This document shows positions 1-6,694 of a DNA stretch of 12,634 nt, piece after piece. A model generated the notes under the pieces. That model made no database searches. It saw only the letters and a list, made by a program, of their open reading frames with translations, and had not been told where the DNA came from. Both the position numbers and the translations under genes were made by a program. This DNA is from JAAYYM01 sp964483155 (GTDB lineage: Bacteria; Bacillota; Clostridia; Lachnospirales; Lachnospiraceae), in the NCBI GenBank assembly GCA_964483155.1, contig CAZAAC010000057.1, positions 1 through 12,634 of the forward strand, given 5' to 3'. The stretch's first letter is position 1. Each line of letters begins with the position of its first letter.

Positions 1-90
1 AAGATGGTAGGTGAACTGAGTAGGGAAGAAGCAACACAGGAAGTAATTATGTCCCGCATTTTAAATAATGGAAAAGGAGAAGAAGTATGA
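1..90 (+). CDS. mmsA: Sugar ABC transporter ATP-binding protein, C-terminal end (partial)
   Basis: Frame 1 is open from the first base to a TGA at 88-90 and gives the last 29 residues of a protein. The visible motif GELSREEATQEVIM is typical of the C-terminus of the double-domain ATPases of monosaccharide importers (MmsA/XylG/MglA type, where 'EATQExIM' recurs). The stop overlaps the next gene's start in an ATGA arrangement, which implies translational coupling with the permease. The ATPase would energise uptake of a monosaccharide. The substrate cannot be told from this fragment, and the symbol is inferred mainly from the downstream permease. Confidence 0.8.
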   Translation, partial: KMVGELSREEATQEVIMSRILNNGKGEEV

Positions 91-1271
91 GCAAATTTGT
101 GGAGGGAATTAGAAAGTATGCTATGACGATTGTGCTGGTATTGGTAATTGTTTTCTTTGCAATATTATCAAAAGGAAAAATATTGCAGGCAACAAATATC
201 AATAATTTAATTGCACAGAATGCATATGTGTTTGTTTTAGCAACAGGTATGTTGTATTGTATCTTAACAGGAGGTAATATCGATCTTTCGGTTGGTAGTA
301 TTGTCTGTTTTATAGGTGCTGTTGGTGGAACGATGATGGTATCTTGGAGTTGGCCGGTATGGCTGTCAATGCTTTGCATGATATTGATTGGTATTATTAT
401 AGGTGTTTGGCAAGGATACTGGATTGCATATATGAAAATACCACCTTGGATTACAACATTGGCAGGAATGTTAATGTTCCGTGGTCTTGGTAATGTCGTA
501 TTGAAGGGGTTGACTATTTCAAATTTTCCAGAAGCGTTTGTCAACTTATTTAATGGCTATGTTCCAGATGCTCTAGGGTTCATTCCATTATATTCAGGTG
601 AGACAAAAATGAATGTCCTATGTATTTTTGTTGGATTGGTTGTTTGTGCAATAATAATATATATGGAAATAAGAAACCGCAATAACAGAAAAGTAAAGGG
701 TTATGAGCTTGATACACTATCAAAGACAATTGTTAAAACAATTATTATGTGTGCAGTTGTACTATTTCTTGTTTTTAAACTTGNNNNNNNNNNTATGTAT
801 AAAGGAATTCCTTTTATATTGATTTGGATTGCGATCATCATGTTAATTTATAACTTTATAGCTTCAAAAACAATCCTTGGAAGATACTTTTATACAGTAG
901 GTGGAAATGCAGAGGCAGCTAAAATGTCAGGTGTTGATACGAAAAAGATTTTCTTCATTGCATATATCAATATTGCTTTCCTTACAGCTGTAACAACAAT
1001 GATTACGATGGCTCGGTTGTCTTCGGCAACACCAACGGCAGGTATAAACTATGAGTTAGATGCAATCAGTTCTTGCTTCGTTGGTGGGGCAAGCGCATAT
1101 GGCGGTTCAGGAACAATTCCAGGAATGTTAGTAGGTGCTTCCCTAATCGGTGTTATCAACTTAGGTATGAGTATCATGGGTGTGGATACTGACTGGCAGA
1201 AGATTGTAAAAGGTATGGTATTGCTTTCAGCAGTTATCTTCGAAGTACTCAATAAAAAACAGAAAGCATAA
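87..1271 (+). CDS. mmsB: Multiple-monosaccharide ABC transporter permease
   Basis: This is an integral membrane permease of the BPD_transp_2 family (MmsB/XylH/GguB/MglC group), and at about 394 residues it has the length usual for MmsB. It would form the membrane channel of a monosaccharide importer with the ATPase just upstream. Hydrophobic segments run through the whole protein. Family signatures are the N-terminal 'GGNIDLSVGSIV' (about residues 65-76), 'PPWITTLAGMLMFRG' in the middle, 'GRYFYTVGGNAEAAKMSGV' and the C-terminal 'ELDAISSCFVGGASAYGG'. The start ATG overlaps the upstream stop and is preceded by AAGGAG at 74-79. Ten Ns at 784-793 interrupt the gene around residue 233 but keep the frame. 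The likely substrates are xylose, arabinose, galactose or related sugars. The solute-binding protein presumably lies upstream of the window, since the gene that follows is unrelated. Confidence 0.88.
   Translation: MSKFVEGIRKYAMTIVLVLVIVFFAILSKGKILQATNINNLIAQNAYVFVLATGMLYCILTGGNIDLSVGSIVCFIGAVGGTMMVSWSWPVWLSMLCMILIGIIIGVWQGYWIAYMKIPPWITTLAGMLMFRGLGNVVLKGLTISNFPEAFVNLFNGYVPDALGFIPLYSGETKMNVLCIFVGLVVCAIIIYMEIRNRNNRKVKGYELDTLSKTIVKTIIMCAVVLFLVFKLXXXXMYKGIPFILIWIAIIMLIYNFIASKTILGRYFYTVGGNAEAAKMSGVDTKKIFFIAYINIAFLTAVTTMITMARLSSATPTAGINYELDAISSCFVGGASAYGGSGTIPGMLVGASLIGVINLGMSIMGVDTDWQKIVKGMVLLSAVIFEVLNKKQKA
784..793. other. Assembly gap (10 N) inside the permease
   Basis: Ten consecutive Ns replace part of the coding sequence just before the family segment 'MYKGIPF'. 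The round number suggests a scaffolding placeholder. The frame is intact on both sides, and family members usually have only one to three residues between 'KL' and 'YKGIP', so the true missing length may be shorter than ten bases. Confidence 0.9.
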
Positions 1272-1287
1272 GTTAGGCTTGATTAGT

Positions 1288-1330
1288 AATAAAGGAGTGA
1301 CTCATTATTGAGCCACTCCTTTATTACTTT
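1288..1330 (+). terminator. Rho-independent terminator of the sugar ABC operon
   Basis: The inverted arms are 1288-1304 and 1309-1325, with a four-base loop and a single A/C mismatch in a 17-bp stem (core AAAGGAGTG / CACTCCTTT). A T-rich tract (TTATTACTTTTATTTT) follows. It lies 17 bases after the permease stop, so it ends the transporter operon. Confidence 0.9.
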
Positions 1331-1345
1331 TATTTTGGTTTGTGG

Positions 1346-1388
1346 TGACAAATGTCAATTATATTTAGAAAGAAAATTATTGTATAAT
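1346..1388 (+). promoter_or_regulatory. Candidate promoter with TGACA-AA-TGTCA palindrome
   Basis: A perfect inverted repeat TGACA-AA-TGTCA lies at 1346-1357. A consensus TATAAT follows at 1383-1388, about 45 bases before the start codon chosen for the next gene. The matching -35 element is poor (TTATAT at 1359-1364, 18-base spacer), so the promoter may need an activator, or the palindrome may be an operator. No regulator of a known type is adjacent. Confidence 0.45.
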
Positions 1389-1433
1389 AAAGTGGAAATA
1401 AAAATGTAGCATTCTTTTATGAAAGGGAAAAAT

Positions 1434-2597
1434 ATGAAAAGAATAAGGATAAAGAACTTAATGCTTTTAGCAATGCTTGGGCTTTTTGTTTTTGGGTCAA
1501 GTATAACAACATTTGCGGCTGATAGCGAAATTGACACTGCAGGTAATCAATTTTTATCTCAGGAAACTATTGCAAATACGATTTATGAGAGAGACTTGTA
1601 CTGGGCAGGCGAAAATCTGAACCTTACAGGAGGAGATATCAGTCAAGATGCCCTGCTTTTAGGAAACGCATTAACATTAAGTGATTCTGAAATTGGAGGG
1701 AGTCTACGCTCGGCATCATATAAGCTTTTGCTTTCAGACACTATAATAGAGAATAATATTACTGCCGCTGGATATTCATTAAATATTGAAGAAGGTACGG
1801 TGGGAAAGGGCGTATATCTGACAGGCAATGACATAAATTTTGCAGGTGAATGTGATGCTCTTACGATAGCTGCAAATACAGTATATATTAATGGCATTAT
1901 AAATGGAGACGCTACTATTGGCGCAAGTAATATTGTAATCGGGCCAAATGCAGTTGTAACAGGCGATCTGAATCTATCCTCAGTGGAGATGCCTGATATA
2001 CCTGAGACCGCATCTATTTCTGCTACTAATTTTACTGCTACAAGAGAATATGAGGATTCAATCGAGACAATATCTGTTGGGGCAAAAATTTTACAAAAAT
2101 TATTTTCTAGACTATATTGGATTCCAGCAATGTTGCTAATCACTCTGTTTTTCTGTTTGTTGATTCCAGATGCTTTAGATGGAGCTGGCAGTATGATTAT
2201 AAAAAGAAAAGTGGCCATGCCGGTGACAGGATTTGTATCAATACTGGCATTACCTATGTTGCTGGTTTTTATTTGTATTACCTTCATTGGCTTGCCTCTG
2301 GCTGGGCTACTCCTTTTGCTTTTATTACCGCTGTTTCTATTTGCGGTTCCATTTACGGGGGCATCGATAGGAAGAATAGTCTTCCCTAAAATGAATGTAT
2401 GGATTTCTTCTATCATTGGTGCAGCAGTTTTAACATTCGTTATTATCATTCCTATATTAGGTGGATTGATTCGATTTGCTTCAGTCATATATGTAATGGG
2501 ATATTTTGTGCTAAAGTGTTATGAGCGATTACTACAGTTAAAAAACAAACAGACTGTTGTTGCGCAAGAGGTCGTAGAAGCAACAGAAGTAAAATAA
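1434..2597 (+). CDS. Exported protein with bactofilin-like beta repeats and C-terminal membrane domain
   Basis: This is a 387-residue protein of unproven function. The start is placed at 1434 and not at the upstream ATG (1419), because AAAGGG sits at a suitable distance and the resulting N-terminus is a classical signal peptide: basic MKRIRIK, a hydrophobic core, and 'TTFAA' at residues 25-29. Residues about 45-185 form short, regularly spaced repeats rich in G, N, I and L ('GGDISQDALLLGNALTLSD', 'NTVYINGIINGDATIG', 'GPNAVVTGDLNL'), which resemble the right-handed beta-helix of bactofilin/polymer-forming proteins. About four to five hydrophobic helices follow at residues 228-246, 262-305 and 322-362, and then a short polar tail. 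The protein probably sits in the membrane with the repeat domain outside the cell. An envelope-structural role is inference. It has its own promoter region and a terminator at 2626-2661. Confidence 0.75.
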   Translation: MKRIRIKNLMLLAMLGLFVFGSSITTFAADSEIDTAGNQFLSQETIANTIYERDLYWAGENLNLTGGDISQDALLLGNALTLSDSEIGGSLRSASYKLLLSDTIIENNITAAGYSLNIEEGTVGKGVYLTGNDINFAGECDALTIAANTVYINGIINGDATIGASNIVIGPNAVVTGDLNLSSVEMPDIPETASISATNFTATREYEDSIETISVGAKILQKLFSRLYWIPAMLLITLFFCLLIPDALDGAGSMIIKRKVAMPVTGFVSILALPMLLVFICITFIGLPLAGLLLLLLLPLFLFAVPFTGASIGRIVFPKMNVWISSIIGAAVLTFVIIIPILGGLIRFASVIYVMGYFVLKCYERLLQLKNKQTVVAQEVVEATEVK

Positions 2598-2625
2598 CTT
2601 AATCAAGAAGTAGAACAATAAAAAT

Positions 2626-2661
2626 AAGCAATCTGCTACCGTGTTCTGTAGTAGATTGCTT
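2626..2661. terminator. Bidirectional hairpin terminator between converging genes
   Basis: Arms at 2626-2639 and 2648-2661 (AAGCAATCT.CTAC / GTAGTAGATTGCTT, with one G-T pair) form a 14-bp stem with an eight-base loop. On the minus strand the hairpin is followed by a T-rich stretch (TATTTTTATTG); on the plus strand by TTATCATTT. It lies between two convergent stop codons and can serve both. Confidence 0.85.
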
Positions 2662-2677
2662 TATCATTTAACCGACT

Positions 2678-4039
2678 CTAATTTTCTGAAGATGGGAGGA
2701 TACTATTTTTATTAAGCTTTTTAATAACAAAAGAAAACATACATAATGACATTAGCAAAGAAGCAATGTCAGCGATAGGCTGTGAAAAAACAATACCATT
2801 TAGTCCCCAGAATTTATTACTCAAAAACAATACGGGAATGAAAACAAAGCCTTGGCGGCTAAGCGATAAGATAAGGGCATTCATTGCTTTTCCCATTGCT
2901 TGGAATGTGAACAGGAAAACAAACATGATACCAATAAATGGACCCGCAAGCATTAATGCTCTCAGCATCATGATTCCATTTTCAATAACGCCGGCATCGG
3001 ATATAAAAATTTTTATAATTGTTTCAGCGTTAAACACATAAAATACTGTTAATATGCTACCCATAATAAAATTGCATAGCATTGCAAAATACATGATGTT
3101 CTTCATTCGTTTGATATTACCTGCACCATAACAATAACCAGCAAGTGGCTGTATCCCCATTGCCAAACCCATCTGCAGCATCATAACAATCATATTTGCT
3201 TTAGAAGCAACACCCATGGCTGCAACAGCAATATCGCCATATAAAGCAAGAAAGTTGTTCATGATGATATTTGAAATACTCATTAAAATATTTGATAGAG
3301 TGGTAGGGATGCCGATTGCAAAAACTTCTTTTGCGACTCCCTTTATGACAAAATACTTAGGATGGATGGATAAAATGGTTTTTTTACCAGATAGATAAAA
3401 CATATAATATATGACCGATAAAATATTTCCAATAACGGTTGCAATAGCAGCACCGGTAACACCCAGATTCATTGAAAGAATCATAATTGGATCTAATATT
3501 ATATTTGCAACAGTACCAATCATCATACCAACCATTGATATTTTCGCAGCGCCCTCAGAACGAATAATACTTCCAAATGCATTAGATAATACTACAAATG
3601 GCGCACCGAGAGCAATAAACATAAGGTACTGACGTGCAAATTCAATGGTATTCTCACTGGTTCCAATGAGGCTGAGAATGTAATTCATCGCAATTAAAAA
3701 AAAGAAAAGTATTATGATACCAGCAAAAATGGCACCATAAAAACAAAAAGCCGAAATATTCTTAACACGATTTATTTTACCCTCTCCGAGAGAGCGAGAA
3801 ATGTAAGAGCTCCCTCCCATACCAAACATATTGCCAAATGCCATCATTAATAAAAAAACAGGCATCGAAAGTGATACAGCTGCTACTTGATTGACATCGC
3901 CTGTCTGTCCGACAAAAAAGGTATCGGCCATGTTATAAATAACAATAACAAGCATGCTAAGGATGGTTGGCAAAGCCATTTTACCGACGGCTTTAGGAAT
4001 TGGCATACTTTGAAATAATTCTTCATTATGATATTGCAT
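2678..4039 (-). CDS. MATE family multidrug/cation efflux transporter
   Basis: This is a full-length MATE (MatE/NorM-MepA type) antiporter of 453 residues, the normal size, with about twelve membrane helices arranged as two homologous halves. The typical opening 'MALPTILSMLVIVIYNMAD' followed by 'TFFVGQTGD' lies at about residues 20-50. The second half begins near 'EVFAIGIPTTLSNILMS', and 'MGIQPLAGYCYGAG' is the conserved loop segment of that half. Such pumps expel cationic drugs, dyes or metabolites using a Na+ or H+ gradient; the substrate cannot be read from the sequence. The start at 4039 has AGGAG six bases upstream (minus strand; plus coordinates 4045-4050). A strong promoter and a palindrome precede it, so it is probably repressed until induced. 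It is the only minus-strand gene here and is divergent from the operon starting at 4173. Confidence 0.93.
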   Translation of the reverse strand: MQYHNEELFQSMPIPKAVGKMALPTILSMLVIVIYNMADTFFVGQTGDVNQVAAVSLSMPVFLLMMAFGNMFGMGGSSYISRSLGEGKINRVKNISAFCFYGAIFAGIIILFFFLIAMNYILSLIGTSENTIEFARQYLMFIALGAPFVVLSNAFGSIIRSEGAAKISMVGMMIGTVANIILDPIMILSMNLGVTGAAIATVIGNILSVIYYMFYLSGKKTILSIHPKYFVIKGVAKEVFAIGIPTTLSNILMSISNIIMNNFLALYGDIAVAAMGVASKANMIVMMLQMGLAMGIQPLAGYCYGAGNIKRMKNIMYFAMLCNFIMGSILTVFYVFNAETIIKIFISDAGVIENGIMMLRALMLAGPFIGIMFVFLFTFQAMGKAMNALILSLSRQGFVFIPVLFLSNKFWGLNGIVFSQPIADIASLLMSLCMFSFVIKKLNKNSILPSSEN

Positions 4040-4057
4040 TTTTATCTCCTCTTTCTA

Positions 4058-4073
4058 TTTGACACGTCACAAA
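4058..4073. promoter_or_regulatory. Candidate operator at the MATE transcription start
   Basis: The 16-base element TTTGACACGTCACAAA is an imperfect palindrome (12 of 16 positions symmetric: TTTG..AC/GT..CAAA). It abuts the MATE -10 and covers the expected start of transcription, a typical position for a MarR/TetR/GntR-type repressor site. It also overlaps the -35 of the candidate plus-strand promoter. No regulator gene lies next to it, so the binding protein is unknown. Confidence 0.45.
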
Positions 4074-4090
4074 ATATATCATAGTATAAT
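4059..4090 (+). promoter_or_regulatory. Candidate plus-strand promoter for the 4173-9629 operon
   Basis: A consensus TTGACA at 4059-4064 is followed 17 bases later by TAGTAT (4082-4087), or 20 bases later by a perfect TATAAT (4085-4090). It occupies the same DNA as the MATE promoter but faces the other way. ATTTGACA (4057-4064) and TGTCAAAT (4096-4103) form a perfect 8-bp inverted repeat that supplies the -35 box of each promoter. About 80 bases of leader precede the first gene; I see no riboswitch in it. Confidence 0.5.
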
Positions 4091-4101
4091 ATTACTGTCA
4101 A
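4073..4101 (-). promoter_or_regulatory. Promoter of the MATE gene
   Basis: Read on the minus strand: -35 TTGACA (plus 4096-4101), a 17-base spacer, then an extended -10 TGA-TATATT (plus 4073-4081). This is a near-consensus sigma-A promoter placed about 35 bases upstream of the start codon. Confidence 0.8.
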
Positions 4102-4172
4102 ATAAAGAAAAAAACAAGTAGCTGTAAGGGTGCGCTATTGTTGTCGTAGAAATAGAATGGGGTGTTAATAGC

Positions 4173-4835
4173 ATGTGTTTTCCAATGACGCATTTATGTG
4201 TTGCATATGATCTAATGAATAAGATAGAAGGACTTGAACATAAGGGAGATTATATGCTAGGAGTGGTTGCACCAGACTCTGTGCATTTCAGAAATCCTTA
4301 TTCCAAAGAGATGAAAAAGAAGAGCCATATCTGGTATTGCGGAGAGACATGGGGAATCACACTGGATCATGAAAAGTGGCATCGGGATATCCTGAATATT
4401 TTTTCTTTGTATGGAAATAGTAGAAATCGGGATTTTATATTTGGATATTGTGTGCATTTATTAACAGACTGGTCCAATGATGATAAGATATGGACACCTT
4501 TTCGTGAAGCAAGTAAAGAGGAGTCATTCTTAGAGAGTATGGAGATTTATCATACAGAGTCGGCACTAGTAGATTATCAATTATATAAAGACTGCTCTTA
4601 TCAAAAAGAAATCATGTTGTTACTTGAAGAGGGAACGGCATTTAATATACCTGGCGTTGTACGAAAGTGTGATATTGAAATACAAAGGGAATATTTATTA
4701 CATGAAGAATTCAACAATCCGCGTGAAAATATAAGTGTACAGCGTTATTGTACGTTATCTGAACTAAAAGTGTTTATGGAGGAAACAGTAACTCTTTTAT
4801 GCAAGGAGTTGCAGATAGGAGAAAACAGAGTATGA
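4173..4835 (+). CDS. Zinc-dependent phospholipase C-like protein
   Basis: This 220-residue protein has no signal peptide and resembles the Zn-dependent phospholipase C/S1-P1 nuclease-like fold found in many Firmicute hypothetical proteins. Possible metal ligands are spaced as in that family: H7 (PMTHL), D35 and H38 in 'GVVAPDSVHFR', H52, H66 and H70 ('LDHEKWH'), and H95 with D99 in 'GYCVHLLTDW'. Family knowledge suggests a metal-dependent hydrolase, probably acting inside the cell here because no export signal is visible; the substrate is unknown. The start at 4173 has GGGGTG eight bases upstream, while a second ATG at 4185 is too far from it. It is the first gene of the operon, and its stop overlaps the next start (ATGA). 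Confidence 0.72.
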   Translation: MCFPMTHLCVAYDLMNKIEGLEHKGDYMLGVVAPDSVHFRNPYSKEMKKKSHIWYCGETWGITLDHEKWHRDILNIFSLYGNSRNRDFIFGYCVHLLTDWSNDDKIWTPFREASKEESFLESMEIYHTESALVDYQLYKDCSYQKEIMLLLEEGTAFNIPGVVRKCDIEIQREYLLHEEFNNPRENISVQRYCTLSELKVFMEETVTLLCKELQIGENRV

Positions 4836-5275
4836 ATATTTTAGTAAGCGCATGTTTGCTGGGCGTAAATTGCAGATATGATGGGACAGGTGTGGTTTAT
4901 GAAAAATTGAGCAAACTAAAGAAACAGCATAATCTGATTCCAGTCTGTCCAGAACTGTTCGGAGGACTTGCGACTCCGCGAGACCCAGCAGAGATTATTG
5001 AAAAGCATGTTATCACTTGTAAAGGCGAAGATGTTACAGAACAATATGAACGTGGAGCACAGGAACTTTTAAAGCTTGCCAGGTATTATGAAGCAGAGCT
5101 GGCTATATTAAAAGAGAGAAGTCCATCCTGTGGCCATGGAATGATTTATGATGGAAGTTTCACGGGAACAATTGTGCCGGGCGAAGGAATTACGGCGAAG
5201 CTTTTATTAGAAAATGGAATCAGAATAATTGGAGAAACGCAAATAGAAGAAGCAATAATAGAAGAAATGGAATAG
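4832..5275 (+). CDS. DUF523 family protein, TudS-type [4Fe-4S] 2-thiouracil desulfidase-like
   Basis: This 147-residue protein begins with the family hallmark 'MNILVSACLLGVNCRYDG', which fixes the start at 4832 and not at the in-frame ATG at 4799. AGGAG at 4817-4821 and the ATGA overlap with the previous stop support this. DUF523 includes TudS, an iron-sulphur enzyme that removes sulphur from 2-thiouracil. The three expected cluster cysteines are present: C8, C39 in 'VCPE' and C100 in 'SPSCG'. The acidic residue E41 next to C39 and the serine S97 before 'PSCG' are also present; I take these as catalytic candidates from family knowledge. The protein is a stand-alone domain of normal length, without the YbgA domain found in some homologues. 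A role in recycling thiolated nucleobases from tRNA breakdown is inference. Confidence 0.85.
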   Translation: MNILVSACLLGVNCRYDGTGVVYEKLSKLKKQHNLIPVCPELFGGLATPRDPAEIIEKHVITCKGEDVTEQYERGAQELLKLARYYEAELAILKERSPSCGHGMIYDGSFTGTIVPGEGITAKLLLENGIRIIGETQIEEAIIEEME

Positions 5276-5292
5276 AAGGATAACAATTTGTC

Positions 5293-5301
5293 TGTTATAA
5301 T
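5293..5301 (+). promoter_or_regulatory. Possible internal promoter (extended -10)
   Basis: TGT-TATAAT at 5293-5301 is a perfect extended -10 element, 35 bases upstream of the HAD start. No good -35 lies at the right distance. It could give extra transcription of the downstream genes. Confidence 0.3.
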
Positions 5302-5335
5302 GTATTAGAAAGTGAGTATGAAAGTGAGGAATACC

Positions 5336-5989
5336 ATGAAACAATATGACTATATACTATTTGACTTAGATGGCACCATTACAGATCCGGGTATTGGCAT
5401 TACAAATTCTGTTATCTATGCATTAAAAAAATATGGAATTAATGTAGAAGACCGTACAAAGTTATACAAATTTATCGGGCCGCCACTTCTAGACTCTTTT
5501 GAAAAATTTTATGGGTTTTCGAAAGATGAATCAAAGAAAGCTGTTGACTACTATAGAGAGTATTATGCTGAAAAAGGTATTTTTGAGGCAGATGTTTATG
5601 AAGGACTTGAAGAACTGCTACAAAAATTGCTTGCAATTGGCAAGACACTTATTGTGGCAACATCAAAGCCTGAGTTATTTGCTGTGCAGGTGCTTAAGCA
5701 TTATGGATTGGATCACTATTTTACTTATATTGCAGGCAGTAACTTCGATGAAACGAGGACGAATAAAGCAGAGGTCATTTCCTATGCATTAGAAACATGC
5801 AACATAACGGATAAAGAAAAAATAGTCATGGTGGGCGATAGAGAGCATGATATGATTGGTGCATCTAAAGTCGGTATTGACGCTATTGGCGTGTTATTTG
5901 GATATGGTAGCAGAGAAGAACTAGAAGATGCTGGAGCGACCTATATAGCAGAAGATGTAGAAGATATTTATAAATTTATACATAAGTAA
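5336..5989 (+). CDS. HAD superfamily hydrolase, phosphoglycolate phosphatase-like
   Basis: This 217-residue cytoplasmic phosphatase of the haloacid dehalogenase superfamily (Gph/PgmB-like subgroup with an alpha-helical cap) shows all four motifs. Motif I is 'FDLDGT' (nucleophile D10 and D12), motif II is 'VATSKP', motif III is the lysine in 'TNKAEV', and motif IV is 'MVGDREHDMIGA'. The cap occupies roughly residues 16-85. The start is set at 5336 because GTGAGGA lies just upstream and the protein then begins seven residues before motif I, as is normal. In-frame GTG (5312) and ATG (5318) starts would add an unlikely MSMKVRNT extension. The substrate is a small phosphate ester that cannot be specified; the 'FIGPPLLDSF' segment is common to phosphoglycolate/nucleotide phosphatase-like members. 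Confidence 0.88.
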   Translation: MKQYDYILFDLDGTITDPGIGITNSVIYALKKYGINVEDRTKLYKFIGPPLLDSFEKFYGFSKDESKKAVDYYREYYAEKGIFEADVYEGLEELLQKLLAIGKTLIVATSKPELFAVQVLKHYGLDHYFTYIAGSNFDETRTNKAEVISYALETCNITDKEKIVMVGDREHDMIGASKVGIDAIGVLFGYGSREELEDAGATYIAEDVEDIYKFIHK

Positions 5990-6024
5990 AGAGAAGAAAA
6001 AACGATGCTTAAGGGGGTATTAGA

Positions 6025-6666
6025 ATGCAGACAGTAAAAATGATAGATATGGATCATTATGAGAGAATAGGACAATTTAATTATTTTGTTGATTATGCAA
6101 ATCCATATGTCGGATGTACAGTTAATCTAGACATTACGGAATTTATGAAACTGGTCAGAGAGAAGAAGGCATCCTTTTATCATATTTTCACATATTTTGT
6201 TACACATGCGGCAAATAAAGTGCCTGAATTTAGGAGACGAATCAAAGGAAATGGTATTATGGAGTTTTCGTATTGTATGGCGTCCTGTACAGAGATGAAA
6301 GAAAATGGAGTATATGCATATTGTACTTTAGATTGCAGAACATCTCTAGAGCAGTATTTACCATATGCCAAAGAGCAGCAACAGAAAGCACGTGAAAATG
6401 GTTCCATTGAAGAAGAGAGAGAGGATATTATATCTTTTTTATTTATTTCCTGTGCACCGTGGATGACATATACTGCTCTTGTACAACCATCTACAATTCC
6501 TGCGGATAGCAATCCCAGAATCACGTGGGGAAAGTATTTTGAACAAGATGGAAAAATAATGATTCCGGTTTCAGTACTGGTTCATCACGCACTAGCTGAC
6601 GGTCTTCATATAAGTCAGTTTTATGATAAATTACAGGAGATGTTGATAAACAAAGAAGCTGATTAA
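6025..6666 (+). CDS. Chloramphenicol acetyltransferase-like protein (CAT fold), first copy
   Basis: This 213-residue protein belongs to the type A chloramphenicol acetyltransferase family, whose members are trimers that move acetyl from acetyl-CoA to a hydroxyl group. The catalytic motif 'HHALADGLH' is present, with catalytic H188 and structural D192. R14 in 'YERIGQF' is the likely partner of the aspartate, and 'WGKYF' and 'PWMTYT' are further family landmarks. The serine that stabilises the transition state in true CAT (S148 in CAT III) is replaced by threonine (T148) in 'PWMTYT', and much of the chloramphenicol pocket cannot be confirmed. Resistance should therefore not be assumed, and the acceptor is unknown. 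The RBS is strong (AAGGGGG at 6009-6015). A related second copy is the last gene of the same operon. Confidence 0.85.
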   Translation: MQTVKMIDMDHYERIGQFNYFVDYANPYVGCTVNLDITEFMKLVREKKASFYHIFTYFVTHAANKVPEFRRRIKGNGIMEFSYCMASCTEMKENGVYAYCTLDCRTSLEQYLPYAKEQQQKARENGSIEEEREDIISFLFISCAPWMTYTALVQPSTIPADSNPRITWGKYFEQDGKIMIPVSVLVHHALADGLHISQFYDKLQEMLINKEAD

Positions 6667-6694
6667 GTCAGAAGATGAGAACGAGGGTAAGAAT

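Noticed and set aside
1643..2488. Long minus-strand open frame (281 codons) opposite the beta-repeat protein
   Set aside because: It lies wholly antisense to a convincing gene with a signal peptide, has no RBS or family motifs, and its composition mirrors the codon pattern of the real gene.
4799..4831. Upstream in-frame ATG for the DUF523 gene
   Set aside because: The family starts at 'MNILVSACLLG', and the ATGA overlap and AGGAG point to 4832.
6025..6666. Annotation as a chloramphenicol resistance gene
   Set aside because: The fold and catalytic histidine are present, but the key serine is threonine and pocket residues cannot be verified; resistance is not supported.
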